Part shown: piece after piece, positions 1-6,800 of the stretch | Layout: the number at the start of each line of letters is the position of its first letter | Numbering within the stretch: position 1 is the stretch's first letter | Assembly: GCA_019347725.1 (NCBI GenBank) | Contig: JAHWKV010000004.1 | Location: 1-13,305, forward strand | From: Actinomycetota bacterium | GTDB lineage: Bacteria > Actinomycetota > CADDZG01 > JAHWKV01 | DNA: 13,305 nt | Direction: 5' to 3' | Notes under the pieces: model-generated | What the model saw: the letters and a program-made list of their open reading frames with translations, nothing else | Databases searched by the model: none | What the model was told of the DNA's origin: nothing | Program-made: the position numbers and the translations under genes

Positions 1-788
1 CTGCTATCTGCTACTCCATACTCCTCCGCAAGCGCCAAAGGCTCCGACTCACTGCACAGTGTTACAGCGACCTCGTAGGTGTTTTGGACCAGTGGGTCAT
101 CGAAGCGGCTCTCTTCATTGGTTGCACTACCCTCAAGATCCGGCACCGATGATGCGGGCTCCGGATTGCGCTCACCTAGGAACTCAAACGAGCCGAGTAT
201 CCGGTCGAAGTCCTCGGCAAGTCCGGTGTAGTTCTGTTCGGGAAACGCCTGGAAGGTCAACGTGTAGGCGTTGTTACCCCGGAACAGGAAGTGTTTGACG
301 TGAACGCCGACCCGGCCGGCTTCGTCTTCGAACCTATAGATATACGTCCAACCCTGTACGTCCTGCACCCGAATCCGGCGGCGCTGGATGATCTCGACGA
401 CCCCGGGCATCGACTCGACGGTTCGGTCCAACACGTCCTCGACACCCGAAACCAGCTCCGGGCGAGTACGCGAGTTGATAGTCACCGGCTCGTCAAGGGT
501 CAGCGTAGATACGCTTACTGCATTCTCTGTACCGGGAGGAGTGGCCAGAAAATCTGGATCTCCTGCGCCCGAGCGAGCTTGACCCTCGACCCACGTGGCC
601 GGGTAGGAGATCCGGAAGCCGTTCTCCTCATCGGTAAAAGATTGATACTCGCCGGCCTGATTTCCGGGGTCGTCGCTACCGGGCTCGGCTTCGGAGTCGC
701 CCGCCACCAGGTAGTACACGGCTGCAGCCACTCCCACGATCAAAGTGGCTCCGGCCAGCGTGAACGCCATGAGCCGACGTTTGTTCAT
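1..788 (-). CDS. PsbP-like N-terminally anchored exported protein (3' end outside window)
   Basis: The frame is open from an ATG at 788 to the window edge (262 codons and 2 bases), so the C-terminus is missing. The start is supported by an AGAGGG Shine-Dalgarno 6-7 nt upstream. Residues 1-6 are basic (MNKRRL) and 8-29 form one hydrophobic segment, a signal anchor with no lipobox cysteine, so the rest should face outside. After an acidic, Gly/Pro-rich linker (30-50), residues 51-204 read like a PsbP/Mog1-type small alpha/beta domain: a GFRISYPATWVEG start, a central WTYIYRFEDEAGRVGVHV strand pair, then YTLTFQAFPE and a closing FDRILGSFEF. In non-photosynthetic bacteria such domains are common in exported proteins of unknown role. 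A second linker (205-227) leads into a further segment (NTYEVAVTLCSESEP) cut by the window. It lies 91 bp downstream of the FtsH-like gene on the same strand with no obvious terminator between, so co-transcription is possible. The domain call is from memory of the family pattern, not a search. Confidence 0.72.
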   Translation of the reverse strand, partial: MNKRRLMAFTLAGATLIVGVAAAVYYLVAGDSEAEPGSDDPGNQAGEYQSFTDEENGFRISYPATWVEGQARSGAGDPDFLATPPGTENAVSVSTLTLDEPVTINSRTRPELVSGVEDVLDRTVESMPGVVEIIQRRRIRVQDVQGWTYIYRFEDEAGRVGVHVKHFLFRGNNAYTLTFQAFPEQNYTGLAEDFDRILGSFEFLGERNPEPASSVPDLEGSATNEESRFDDPLVQNTYEVAVTLCSESEPLALAEEYGVADS

Positions 789-879
789 CGAAAACCCTCT
801 TTCGCTCTCACCCGACCGGCCGGATTGCGCTTAGCAGCCTATCGGGGGCCTCGGATACGGAAGGTGAAAGCCTAAACGC

Positions 880-2427
880 TCACGCGGAGAAGCTCGATCG
901 GTCGCCCAAACGCTCCGTGAGATTGGTCACCGCAGCAAACTCGCTCTCCTCGATCCGCAGGTCCGCCAGGCCGGCCAGTCGTGCCACCTCGTCCACGCTG
1001 AGGGTCTCTCGTTCGATCAGGCCCTCGGCCACGGCCCTCAGCCGCTGAGAGTTGTCCTGGATGATCGTCATGGACGCCTGCTCGGCGCGCTTCATGAGCT
1101 TCCTGACCTCCAGGCCAGAAGCCTCATCGGGACGCGAAAAAAGGTCACGGCCATTGTCAGTGCCGGAGAACTCGTACTTGCCGGTCATCGCCCAGCGTTC
1201 CACCATCTTGCGTGCCAGCGCACTTGCCTCGCGCAGGTCATCCTCCGCTCGTGTGCTCGGCTCCCCGAACGTGTACAGCTCAGAGGCGACGCCGGCAAGA
1301 AGGACCATGAGCTTGGCCATCAACTCGCGCCGGGTCATCACCTGACCGTCTTCCGCGGAAGACCACATCGACCTACCCGAATCCCCGATCCTGCCGACTA
1401 TCGACACCCGGGCGACGGGTTTCACGCCCTTTAGCAGCAGCGACAAGAGTGCATGTCCGGCCTCGTGGTAGGCGATCAGTCGCTTTTCCTCGTCGCCCAT
1501 AGCCCTGCCGCTGCGCGGACCGGAGACCGCCCGGTCCATCGCCTCGTCGACTTCCTCGCTGCCTATATAGTCACGCTGCCTGCGTGCGGCCAGAAACGAT
1601 GCCTCGTTGATGATATTAGCCAGTTCTGCGCCGGTGAGACCGACGGTGCGCTTGGCGACCGAAGCCCAGTCGATGGATCCGGAGCACGGCCGCTTAGCGG
1701 CATGAAGCCTAAGAATTTGCTCGCGGCCCAGCACGTCCGGACCGGACACATGAATCCTTCTATCGAATCTTCCCGGCCGCAACAGCGCGCCGTCGATCAT
1801 CTCCGGACGGTTGGTGGCCCCTATGAGCACCACTCCGGAATCGGCGGAGAAGCCGTCCAGCTCAACCAGCAGCTGGTTAAGGGTGTGGTCGTACTCCCGT
1901 TCTCCGGCCGCCTCCGAGTTTCTCCGGCGACCCACGGCGTCAAGCTCGTCGATAAAAACTATGGCGGGGGCATTCTTCTTGGCTTCGTCAAACAGCTGGC
2001 GCACTCGAGATGCTCCAACTCCCACGTACACCTCGACGAAGCTGGCCGCGGACACCGAGTAAAAAGGAACGCCGCCCTCCCCCGCCAGGGCTCTGGCCAG
2101 CAGGGTCTTACCGCTGCCCGACGGGCCGTACAGCAGAAGTCCGTGCGGAAGCTGAGCGCCAAGGTTTTGGAATCTGGTGGGATCGGTCAGGAAGTCCTTA
2201 ACCTCCCGAAGCTCGGCAATGACCTCGTCGAGCCCGGCGACATCCGCAAACGTCACACCGGTTTCGTGCGGCGTGGTCTTGGTCTTATCCGCCTTAAAGG
2301 AGTTGATCGACTTGAAGCCCTCCATAGCCTTCTTATTGGAAAGCCGAACGGCAAAGTAAGCCCCGACCAGTATTAAAAGGGAAGGGATCCAAAAAGCCGG
2401 GCGCAGCGCGGTGTCGAGTAAGCTCAC
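880..2427 (-). CDS. ftsH: FtsH-like AAA+ zinc metalloprotease, short single-membrane-pass form
   Basis: This is a 515-aa membrane-anchored ATP-dependent protease of the FtsH type. One hydrophobic segment (about residues 12-28) is followed by a short linker and the AAA+ module: Walker A GPSGSGKT (101-108), pore loop FVEVYVGVGASRVR (130-143), Walker B IVFIDELDAVGR (156-167) and the second region of homology IGATNRPEMIDGALLRPGRF with arginine fingers R220 and R223. The peptidase domain has the zinc motif HEAGH (321-325); D397 in STRAEDDL matches the third zinc ligand of E. coli FtsH. All catalytic residues are present. Differences from ordinary FtsH (600-700 aa) are the absence of the ~75-residue extracytoplasmic domain and second membrane helix, Ser for Pro in Walker A, Tyr for Phe at the pore position, and GVASELY where GRxAEE is usual. 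The start is GTG at 2427 with AAAGGA 5 nt upstream; the ATG just before it runs into a stop. It is probably a specialised paralogue beside a standard FtsH elsewhere, which is inference. Confidence 0.9.
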   Translation of the reverse strand: MSLLDTALRPAFWIPSLLILVGAYFAVRLSNKKAMEGFKSINSFKADKTKTTPHETGVTFADVAGLDEVIAELREVKDFLTDPTRFQNLGAQLPHGLLLYGPSGSGKTLLARALAGEGGVPFYSVSAASFVEVYVGVGASRVRQLFDEAKKNAPAIVFIDELDAVGRRRNSEAAGEREYDHTLNQLLVELDGFSADSGVVLIGATNRPEMIDGALLRPGRFDRRIHVSGPDVLGREQILRLHAAKRPCSGSIDWASVAKRTVGLTGAELANIINEASFLAARRQRDYIGSEEVDEAMDRAVSGPRSGRAMGDEEKRLIAYHEAGHALLSLLLKGVKPVARVSIVGRIGDSGRSMWSSAEDGQVMTRRELMAKLMVLLAGVASELYTFGEPSTRAEDDLREASALARKMVERWAMTGKYEFSGTDNGRDLFSRPDEASGLEVRKLMKRAEQASMTIIQDNSQRLRAVAEGLIERETLSVDEVARLAGLADLRIEESEFAAVTNLTERLGDRSSFSA

Positions 2428-2482
2428 ACCATTCCTTTACAGTCGGGTAAGTGAGGACAAAACATCTGTCGATGAGGTCAAC

Positions 2483-2510
2483 ATTCTAGGTTACATAGAC
2501 ATAAGTTCAA
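2483..2510 (-). promoter_or_regulatory. Candidate sigma-A/70-type promoter for the FtsH-like gene
   Basis: On the minus strand there is a -35 TTGAAC (2510-2505), a 16-nt spacer and a -10 TAGAAT (2488-2483), each one or two bases from consensus. It lies in an AT-rich patch between the upstream terminator and the GTG start at 2427, giving a leader of about 50 nt. It is the only good promoter-like match I see in this gap. Confidence 0.5.
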
Positions 2511-2553
2511 TGACTGCAGATGATGGCCGGCCTTTAAATTAGATTTTGTAGAC

Positions 2554-2591
2554 ACAAACAAGCCCGGTGGGAGTCCACCGGGCTTGTTTGT
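2554..2591 (-). terminator. Strong hairpin terminator after the small membrane-protein operon
   Basis: A perfect 17-bp inverted repeat (2554-2570 with 2575-2591) closes a 4-nt loop. The core is CCCGGTGG/CCACCGGG and the outer stem is A/T-rich. On the minus strand the 3' arm ends TTGTTTGT and runs into GTCTAC. It sits about 60 nt past the stop of the 93-aa gene and before the ftsH-like promoter, so it should separate these two units. The same structure could also act on the other strand. Confidence 0.8.
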
Positions 2592-2613
2592 TCATGCCTC
2601 GACTACTACTCGT

Positions 2614-2667
2614 TTGGCCCTTCGGCCTGTTAGTTGGCCCTTCGGCCTGTTAGTTGGCCCTTCGGCC
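2614..2667. repeat. 20-bp tandem repeat, 2.7 copies, overlapping a stop codon
   Basis: The unit TTGGCCCTTCGGCCTGTTAG occurs at 2614-2633 and 2634-2653 without mismatch, followed by a 14-base partial copy at 2654-2667. Each copy carries a small GGCC-CTTC-GGCC hairpin. The TAA stop of the 93-aa membrane protein (2650-2652 on the complement) lies inside the array, so its last residues (GRRAN) are encoded by the partial copy and the rest of the array is 3' untranslated, just ahead of the terminator hairpin. Confidence 0.9.
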
Positions 2668-2931
2668 GGGCTGAGCCACGATCTTCTCGGTAAGGCCGTA
2701 CAGCAGCGGCAGCGCTCCGGCAATGACGCCCAGCGTGCGGTTGATCTGTCCGACTCCGGGAATGATGGGCTCGACGTGTGCCACGATGCCCGTAACCGTG
2801 GAGGACGAGTCCGCCAGGTTGGCGTTGATGTTGTTCAGCCGGTTGGAGATGAGGATCAAAAACAACGCCAGCACCCCCACCAGCGCAGCAATGTCGATGA
2901 TGGTCAGCAGTGTCAGTAGTCCGATGCTCAT
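2650..2931 (-). CDS. Small single-pass membrane protein (93 aa), third of a tandem trio
   Basis: The protein has an N-terminal membrane segment (about residues 5-28) and a short C-terminal part with spaced hydrophobic residues (LNNINANLADSSSTVTGIV), and a Gly/Leu-rich stretch around 64-80 that may dip into the membrane. The Arg just after the membrane segment (SNRL) suggests N-out, C-in topology. Its ATG at 2931 overlaps the upstream gene's TGA (ATGA), with a GGGAGA Shine-Dalgarno, so translation is coupled. The overall layout resembles small DUF948-type proteins, but I cannot assign a family. Function is unknown; co-expression with its two neighbours implies a shared membrane role. The C-terminus and stop lie within a 20-bp tandem repeat. 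Confidence 0.72.
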   Translation of the reverse strand: MSIGLLTLLTIIDIAALVGVLALFLILISNRLNNINANLADSSSTVTGIVAHVEPIIPGVGQINRTLGVIAGALPLLYGLTEKIVAQPGRRAN

Positions 2932-3239
2932 GCTCTTCTCCCGATCTTGGGCCTGCCTGCGCCCGAGGTCATAACTCTGGTCAAAAACAGGTGGTGCTGC
3001 AGACCTTCGTTCAGCACGTCGTCGACCCCGGATGCGGTCTCGGCTATCAAGTAGGTGGCCGAGGTGTTGCCGGACACCCGGTGCAGCGTGTCGCGTACGC
3101 CGATAACTCCGTTGTCGATGTCCTGCACGAGCCTAAGCAGCAGGGTCAGCAGTGCGATAACCACCAGCACGACCACGAACCCGATGCCCAGCGCTACGTA
3201 CCAGAAGGTGATCTCTGAGTAATGAAATCCATTCGTCAT
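2928..3239 (-). CDS. Small single-pass membrane protein (103 aa), second of a tandem trio
   Basis: After a short polar N-terminus (MTNGFHYSEITFWY) comes one strongly hydrophobic segment (about residues 15-35), then LLRLVQDIDNG and an amphipathic region, ending in a basic tail (RPKIGRRA). Positive charge follows the membrane segment, so the C-terminus is probably cytoplasmic. The tail after the membrane segment shares spacing with its upstream neighbour: I, then L at +11, V/I at +14 and Asn-Thr at +17, suggesting duplication. The ATG at 3239 follows the upstream stop by a few bases, with a GGGGGG stretch serving as ribosome site; the TGA overlaps the next ATG. No known domain recognised. Confidence 0.72.
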   Translation of the reverse strand: MTNGFHYSEITFWYVALGIGFVVVLVVIALLTLLLRLVQDIDNGVIGVRDTLHRVSGNTSATYLIAETASGVDDVLNEGLQHHLFLTRVMTSGAGRPKIGRRA

Positions 3240-3242
3240 TGG

Positions 3243-3518
3243 CTAACCCCCCAATCCCTTCCGGACGCCGAGCATGCCTTCCACGATGGCCCGGGCGTGA
3301 TTCACAGTAGTCTGCAAATCGGCGAGCGGGGTCGTGTTGGTGAAAATCTGCTCGAGGCCCTCAATAGCCGACTGGGCCTGGGTCCCGATCTTGCGGGCCA
3401 GCATGAGGATGGCCTGCACCTCAACCACGATCACCACGATGATGGCGAAGGCGATGGCGAATCCGAGATACCACCCGAAAAGGTGGGGTTCACCCGGTAT
3501 GTGTGCCGCTAAATTCAT
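3243..3518 (-). CDS. Small single-pass membrane protein (91 aa), first of a tandem trio
   Basis: First gene of the three-gene unit. The start is an ATG at 3518 with GAGGAG about 5 nt upstream. Residues 14-33 form the membrane segment, followed by LMLARKIG (positive, so C-in) and an amphipathic, probably helical or coiled tail (QSAIEGLEQIFTNTTPLADL) ending in MLGVRKGLGG. There is no enzyme motif and no cysteine. It may form complexes with the other two through the tails; this is inference from the shared layout. An upstream promoter candidate at 3696-3725 would give a leader of roughly 170 nt. Confidence 0.72.
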   Translation of the reverse strand: MNLAAHIPGEPHLFGWYLGFAIAFAIIVVIVVEVQAILMLARKIGTQAQSAIEGLEQIFTNTTPLADLQTTVNHARAIVEGMLGVRKGLGG

Positions 3519-3695
3519 AGGTCTCCTCTCGAGTACCTCTCAGCCCCCGCCCGCCTGACAGCGTTGCTGGGGTGCCTGCCCGAAACCCTTTTCCGGCCAA
3601 AAACCCAACTGGGCCCCTCACACACCGGCACGAAGAGTCGAACTCCCTCGGCGCTCGATTCTCCGGATGATGCGGGAGTATCTTACCGTAAGGGA

Positions 3696-3737
3696 ACGAT
3701 AGTCCAGATGACTGTCAGCGGTCAATCCTTATTTTTC
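3696..3737 (-). promoter_or_regulatory. Candidate promoter with A-rich upstream element for the small membrane-protein operon
   Basis: On the minus strand there is -35 TTGACC (3725-3720), an 18-nt spacer and -10 TATCGT (3701-3696). Directly upstream of the -35 is GAGAAAAATAAG, an A-tract placed like an UP element. It is the only such AT-rich patch in the gap and faces the 91/103/93-aa genes. Confidence 0.42.
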
Positions 3738-3781
3738 TCGCGCTGAGGGTGGTAAGCCCAAAGCGAGGAACGCAGTCGATC

Positions 3782-3833
3782 GGGCACCAGGTGCGTCGTG
3801 CCACGAACCGCAGCGGTGCCCTTGAGAGGGCAC
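3782..3833 (-). terminator. Hairpin cluster after the giant gene, weak or factor-dependent terminator
   Basis: Immediately after the TAA at 3836-3838, AGGGCAC (3827-3833) can pair with GTGCCCT (3816-3822) across a 4-nt loop. The segment GGTGCCC (3815-3821) can instead pair with GGGCACC (3782-3788), enclosing a smaller TCGTG/CACGA hairpin. The two folds exclude each other. There is no T-run, so a normal intrinsic terminator is uncertain. Confidence 0.35.
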
Positions 3834-3835
3834 TG

Positions 3836-6800
3836 TTAATCCCAGCGAACGAGCTCTTCCAGTTCCTGGACGTCGAAGAACCTCAACAGCTCGATGGCCG
3901 CATTCCTCACATCCTGGTCCGCACTGCCCATGGCGTTGGTGAGTATCGTCCTCGCATCCTCCGCCAGCGCCAGCAAGCTTGTGCTGTCCTGCTCGGAAGA
4001 CAGGATCATTCCCAGGCAGTTGACGGCTCGCTCGGCAAAGGACTCGTCCAGCTCCTTCAGACGCGCCACAACCGGCACGGCGCCGTCGAGCTTCACGCCC
4101 ATCTCCAGCACGGAGCTCAACTGCGAAAGCGACCAGGAATCGTCCAGCTTGCCGGAGGCAAACCACCATCCGAAAGCAGATAGCTCGTCCGCGTAGTCCT
4201 CCGGCGCTCTCGCCTTCTTCGCGGCGGCTAGACGCCTTTCCCACAATGTTCGCATTCTCAGCAACAGGTCCCGCGGCACCTTGCCCTGCTGACCTTGCTG
4301 CCCCTGTAACGAGCGGCCAATGAACGCCAGGGCGTGGCGCCTGAGCTTTGGATGCGCGGAGGCGAAAAACTGCTGCAGAAGGCCATAGCGGTCCAAGGCC
4401 AGGCGGCCCCGCAGGTAAAACACCATCAGGTGCTCGGCCAGACGACTCTCGGGCGTTGGGACGTTGGCCGGCCGTTCATTGAACCGGTCGATCAGTGTAA
4501 CGGCCCTCTCGTAATCCTCTCCCAGCACATCCAACAGATAGTCGTATGGGGGGCAGAAACTGATATGGCCCTCCCAGGCCGCATCCCGCAGGTACTCGAG
4601 TTTCGGGTCGGTCGGAAAGACTTGCCGAAGCTTGCTGTTTCCCCAATTCGGGTCGAGCATCAGCATCCATGCGAACCATCGTCCGTAGACGGCCCGAATT
4701 GCCGCTTCCGGGTCTTTGTCAGGATCCAGATGGCTCTCCAGAACCTCCAAGACCTCTGGAATCTCGTGCAGACCGCGACTCATCCGCTCGCGGGCGTTGG
4801 GGCTCGATTCGATTTGCCGCCGCACCCACAAGGCGTAGCGCACCACTGCGTGCATCGCCTCACCCCGCACGCTCGACGAGGATCGCACCGAGGCATCGAC
4901 CGCTCCGGCGGCAGGGCCCTCTGAAGGATCGGGGTCGTCGGTTAGAGGCCTGATGACGTTCCAAGCAGCCTGACGGTACACGTCGGGGATCTGCGCCGGA
5001 CCCTGCGCCAAACCACGCGAGAGCAAACGTGCAATTTCCAACCGCGCCGGCCTCCAGCGCGCTGCTTGCGCTCCCGGCTTGACGGAAACGGCCCACCGAC
5101 ACAGCTCCAGGACGGGTTCCCACTCAAAAGCGGTGCCTTCTGCAGCTTCCTGCAAGCCGCGTACGACCGCCCAAACGTAAATCGGGTCCTCGCCCACAAA
5201 ACTGGCCGCGCCCAGGGCGAACCGGACGGGCTCGGAGGCGGTCACGGCCGAGAGCTTGCGTGCGAGCCCCTCAACCGTGGGGTTGCCCAAGCCCGGGGTC
5301 GGCTGGAACGAGCGAGCAAAGCTCACGATTTCCGCTACGTCGAGCTCATGCAGCTCTTCGGCTTGCAGCGGTGTAGTGGGATCGGCGCGCGTCTGGGTAA
5401 CCGCGGAAACAAACTCCGCATTATCCGGCCGGCCCGCCTCCGCGGAGAGCTCCTCGTAGCGCTTCAGGTGTTCGCCGGAAAGCCAATCCGATAGCAGGTG
5501 TAGTCGCTTCAATATCCACCGACGTTCGTAGGTTTGACTGCCCTCGCCGGTCGAGTAGGCCTCGCTCAACTCCGGATCCGATTCCCACGTTTTCAGGTCC
5601 GGACCCTCGCCGACCCAGTCGAGGACCATAGCCTGCTGCTCGTCGGGCAGCCGGTCAAAGTGGTCCTGAGCGAGCAGCAGGTACTCGTGGTGAAGATGCG
5701 GGTCGTGAAAGAGGTGCCTGTCCACCATGCGCGGCTCTATCAAATTCTCCGCCTGGTCCGGCCATACCCGCAGGATGTGCAGGGCCACCCGTTGAAATAT
5801 CAGCCACCCCCGATTCTCCAGCGTTTTCACGAGCTCGGGAACCGCCTCGGGCTCTTCCCGTGCAATTTGCTCTGCAGTGTCGACCAACGCGGTTACCAGC
5901 GGGTCTCTCAAGGTCTTGTCCACGTTCTGCTCGTGTGGATGTATAGCAGGACGCCACAGGTGGGAGAAGTCTCTGGGGTGTTCCTGCTGGCCGGGTTCGA
6001 TCGACAGATCGATAGCCGATTCCAGTACGTCGGCCAGCAGATTCAGCGTCCCCATGGGGTCGGCGCTGACCAGCAGCGTCAGCTGCTCCGAGAGAATCTG
6101 CTCGTACTGATACTTGCCGAACCTCGCACGGGGTTCGGGTGGCGCCCAGTCGGCGTGCCTCACCGAGGTAGAGTCAAGCGGCTCGAGCTCCAATAGAACA
6201 GCGGCCAGTTCCAATGCTTCGGTGGTGCGCCCGCCTCTGGCCAGGTGCGTGACCAGTTCCCCGAGCTTCTCGGGTAGGTGCAGCAGATACGGAGACTTCA
6301 ACCACTCGCGAGCCCTCGGTACGAACTTAGCGGCCAGATCCCCAGGCAGAGCCAGGGCCGCGTCGGCCAGATCTTCGTGCACCAAGACGTTGTTTGTTTT
6401 AGGAATAGACAGGGCAACCTGCGCTACCTCCTGGGGATTCAGCGAGGCCATACGAGCTAGATACTGGGACTCCGGCCACGGCGGCGAAGAGATCGTGCCT
6501 TCCACGAAATCGAACACCGGCTCCGGCGGTGCCCGGAACATCCCCGCCTCCTGCAGCGGAACGACCCAGGCGGGATTCTGCAGGTTGTCGAAGAAGTGCC
6601 GTCGCTGCAGCGCGTTGGAGATGAGATCGGTGACCTTCCGCACCTGCCTGTCGGTGGGAGGAGGCCAGAATCGTAATGCGGCCGGAATCGCGGCCGGATC
6701 ACTGACGGGGGACTTGATCAAGCTTCCCTGCCTCACGTGAGCCGCCGGCTGACCGTCCACACGGCCCTTGCCCTGCAACATCGGAAAATGGACCCTGGGC

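Larger units (their letters stand above)
3519..3835. other. 317-bp intergenic region holding a promoter, leader and hairpins
   Basis: No convincing gene is present. From the 3836 side it holds, on the minus strand, competing hairpins just after the giant gene's stop (3782-3833), an A-rich tract (3730-3737), a promoter candidate (3725-3696), then about 170 nt of GC-rich leader up to the small-protein ATG at 3518. I looked for a tRNA and a riboswitch in the leader and found neither. A 60-codon plus-strand frame at 3564-3746 has no ribosome site and an unlikely composition. Confidence 0.6.

Noticed and set aside
291..875. A 194-codon plus-strand frame opposite the PsbP-like gene
   Set aside because: The minus strand has an anchored PsbP-like domain with a ribosome site; the plus frame is Arg/His-rich without recognisable features.
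1453..2376. A 307-codon plus-strand frame opposite the FtsH-like gene
   Set aside because: It is fully antisense to a gene with clear AAA+ and zinc-protease motifs, shows no family features and is a typical high-GC shadow frame.
3520..3560. GGGGGCTGAGAGG on the minus strand recalling the TPP riboswitch CTGAGA motif
   Set aside because: The rest of the TPP aptamer is absent and the motif is too close to the ribosome site and ATG to leave room for it.
3600..3690. A GAGTTCGACTC arm on the minus strand resembling a tRNA T-arm
   Set aside because: The loop and stem sizes do not fit a 5-bp stem with a 7-nt T-loop, and no matching acceptor, anticodon or D arms are found.
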